Source: Streptomyces bathyalis
Lineage (GTDB): Bacteria; Actinomycetota; Actinomycetes; Streptomycetales; Streptomycetaceae
Assembly (NCBI RefSeq): GCF_015910445.1
Contig: NZ_CP048882.1
Coordinates: 1,488,001 to 1,552,000, forward strand
Direction: 5' to 3'
DNA length: 64,000 nt
The notes under the pieces were generated by a model. That model saw only the letters and a list, made by a program, of their open reading frames with translations, had not been told where the DNA came from and did not search any database. Positions 63,678 to 64,000 of this stretch are shown one piece after another (position 1 is the first letter of the stretch; every line of letters starts with the position of its first letter). A program made the position numbers and the translations under genes.

Positions 63678-64000
63678 GCTACGGGTGCCCCCGCGACGAA
63701 GGACCGACGGGCCCGCGCATTCGATGCGAACGCGCGAGTAGAACCCGATCCTCTACTCCATCTGGGAAGTGCCTCCGACGGTGGTAAGAACAAGGACTCG
63801 CCGACCCTCGTTCTTGCTGGTCAGGGGCACTTCTCGCTTGCCTGATCACCCTCGGACATCAGGCTCGAGTACCCCCGTGACAAGCCCTCAACTCCACAGC
63901 GCGCGCCATGAGTTAGCGGTCGAACGGCGCTGAGAACCACCGGGTGCCTGGACAATGTACTGATAGTTCCTCAGAACCTCAACGAGGGCCCGTCCGTCCC
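63678..64000. other. Right edge, no gene recognised
   Basis: No supported gene. An imperfect long inverted repeat lies at 63,766-63,833: GAAGTGCC with GGCACTTC outside, AAGAAC with GTTCTT inside. It may be a transcription terminator or structured RNA. Confidence 0.45.

Overview
The window is very GC-rich actinobacterial DNA, almost certainly from a Streptomyces or close relative. Signs of this are strong third-position G/C bias, many GTG and TTG starts, operons coupled by 4-bp ATGA/GTGA overlaps, a streptogrisin A-like protease, Tat substrates and a remnant of BREX-2 pglW.

Region 1 (1-13,435, minus strand) is a secondary-lipid polyketide locus of the PUFA-synthase/heterocyst-glycolipid type. 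A 2,436-aa protein carries two tandem nitronate-monooxygenase-like (PfaD-type) halves, then KS, AT, two ACPs and KR. A 1,583-aa protein carries KS, AT, a double-hotdog DH and a terminal phosphopantetheinyl transferase. A free ACP, an alpha/beta hydrolase and a truncated glycosyltransferase follow. Region 2 (13.4-21 kb) holds a Tat-exported toroid protein, a polytopic membrane molybdoenzyme with its partner, a streptogrisin and small secreted proteins.

Region 3 (21.2-36.8 kb) is the highlight: a complete class I lantibiotic cluster. The 24-residue core peptide has the planosporicin/microbisporicin architecture, apparently differing from planosporicin (from memory) at two positions. The gene set and order (immunity ABC pair; LuxR-type regulator, lipoprotein and three-gene ABC; anti-sigma and ECF sigma; lanA-lanB-lanC-ABC ATPase-permease-V) parallel the psp and mib clusters. 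Three operons carry an ECF promoter reading GTGAACC-N15-G(C/A)TACGTAC. No such promoter is visible before lanA, which suggests two-tier control.

Region 4 (37-50.5 kb) contains an enolase-superfamily sugar-acid dehydratase and a nicotinate catabolic locus on the minus strand: nicX-nicC-transporter-three Mo-hydroxylase subunits-coxG-like-nicF-nicD, then nicR and nicE. It would take nicotinate through 6-hydroxynicotinate, 2,5-dihydroxypyridine, N-formylmaleamate, maleamate and maleate to fumarate. A nearly identical 15-bp element lies upstream of both nicX and nicE.

Region 5 (50.9-64 kb) is accessory: a LOG-family protein, a methyltransferase, a TetR regulator with an SRPBCC protein and palindromic operators, a Sua5/YciO protein, a secreted HAD phosphatase, a DUF2075 nuclease/helicase, a broken pglW fragment, an IS5-type transposase remnant, a sigma-factor remnant, and a small operon of WXG100-like (type VII secretion-associated) proteins. 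No rRNA, tRNA or CRISPR array was recognised.
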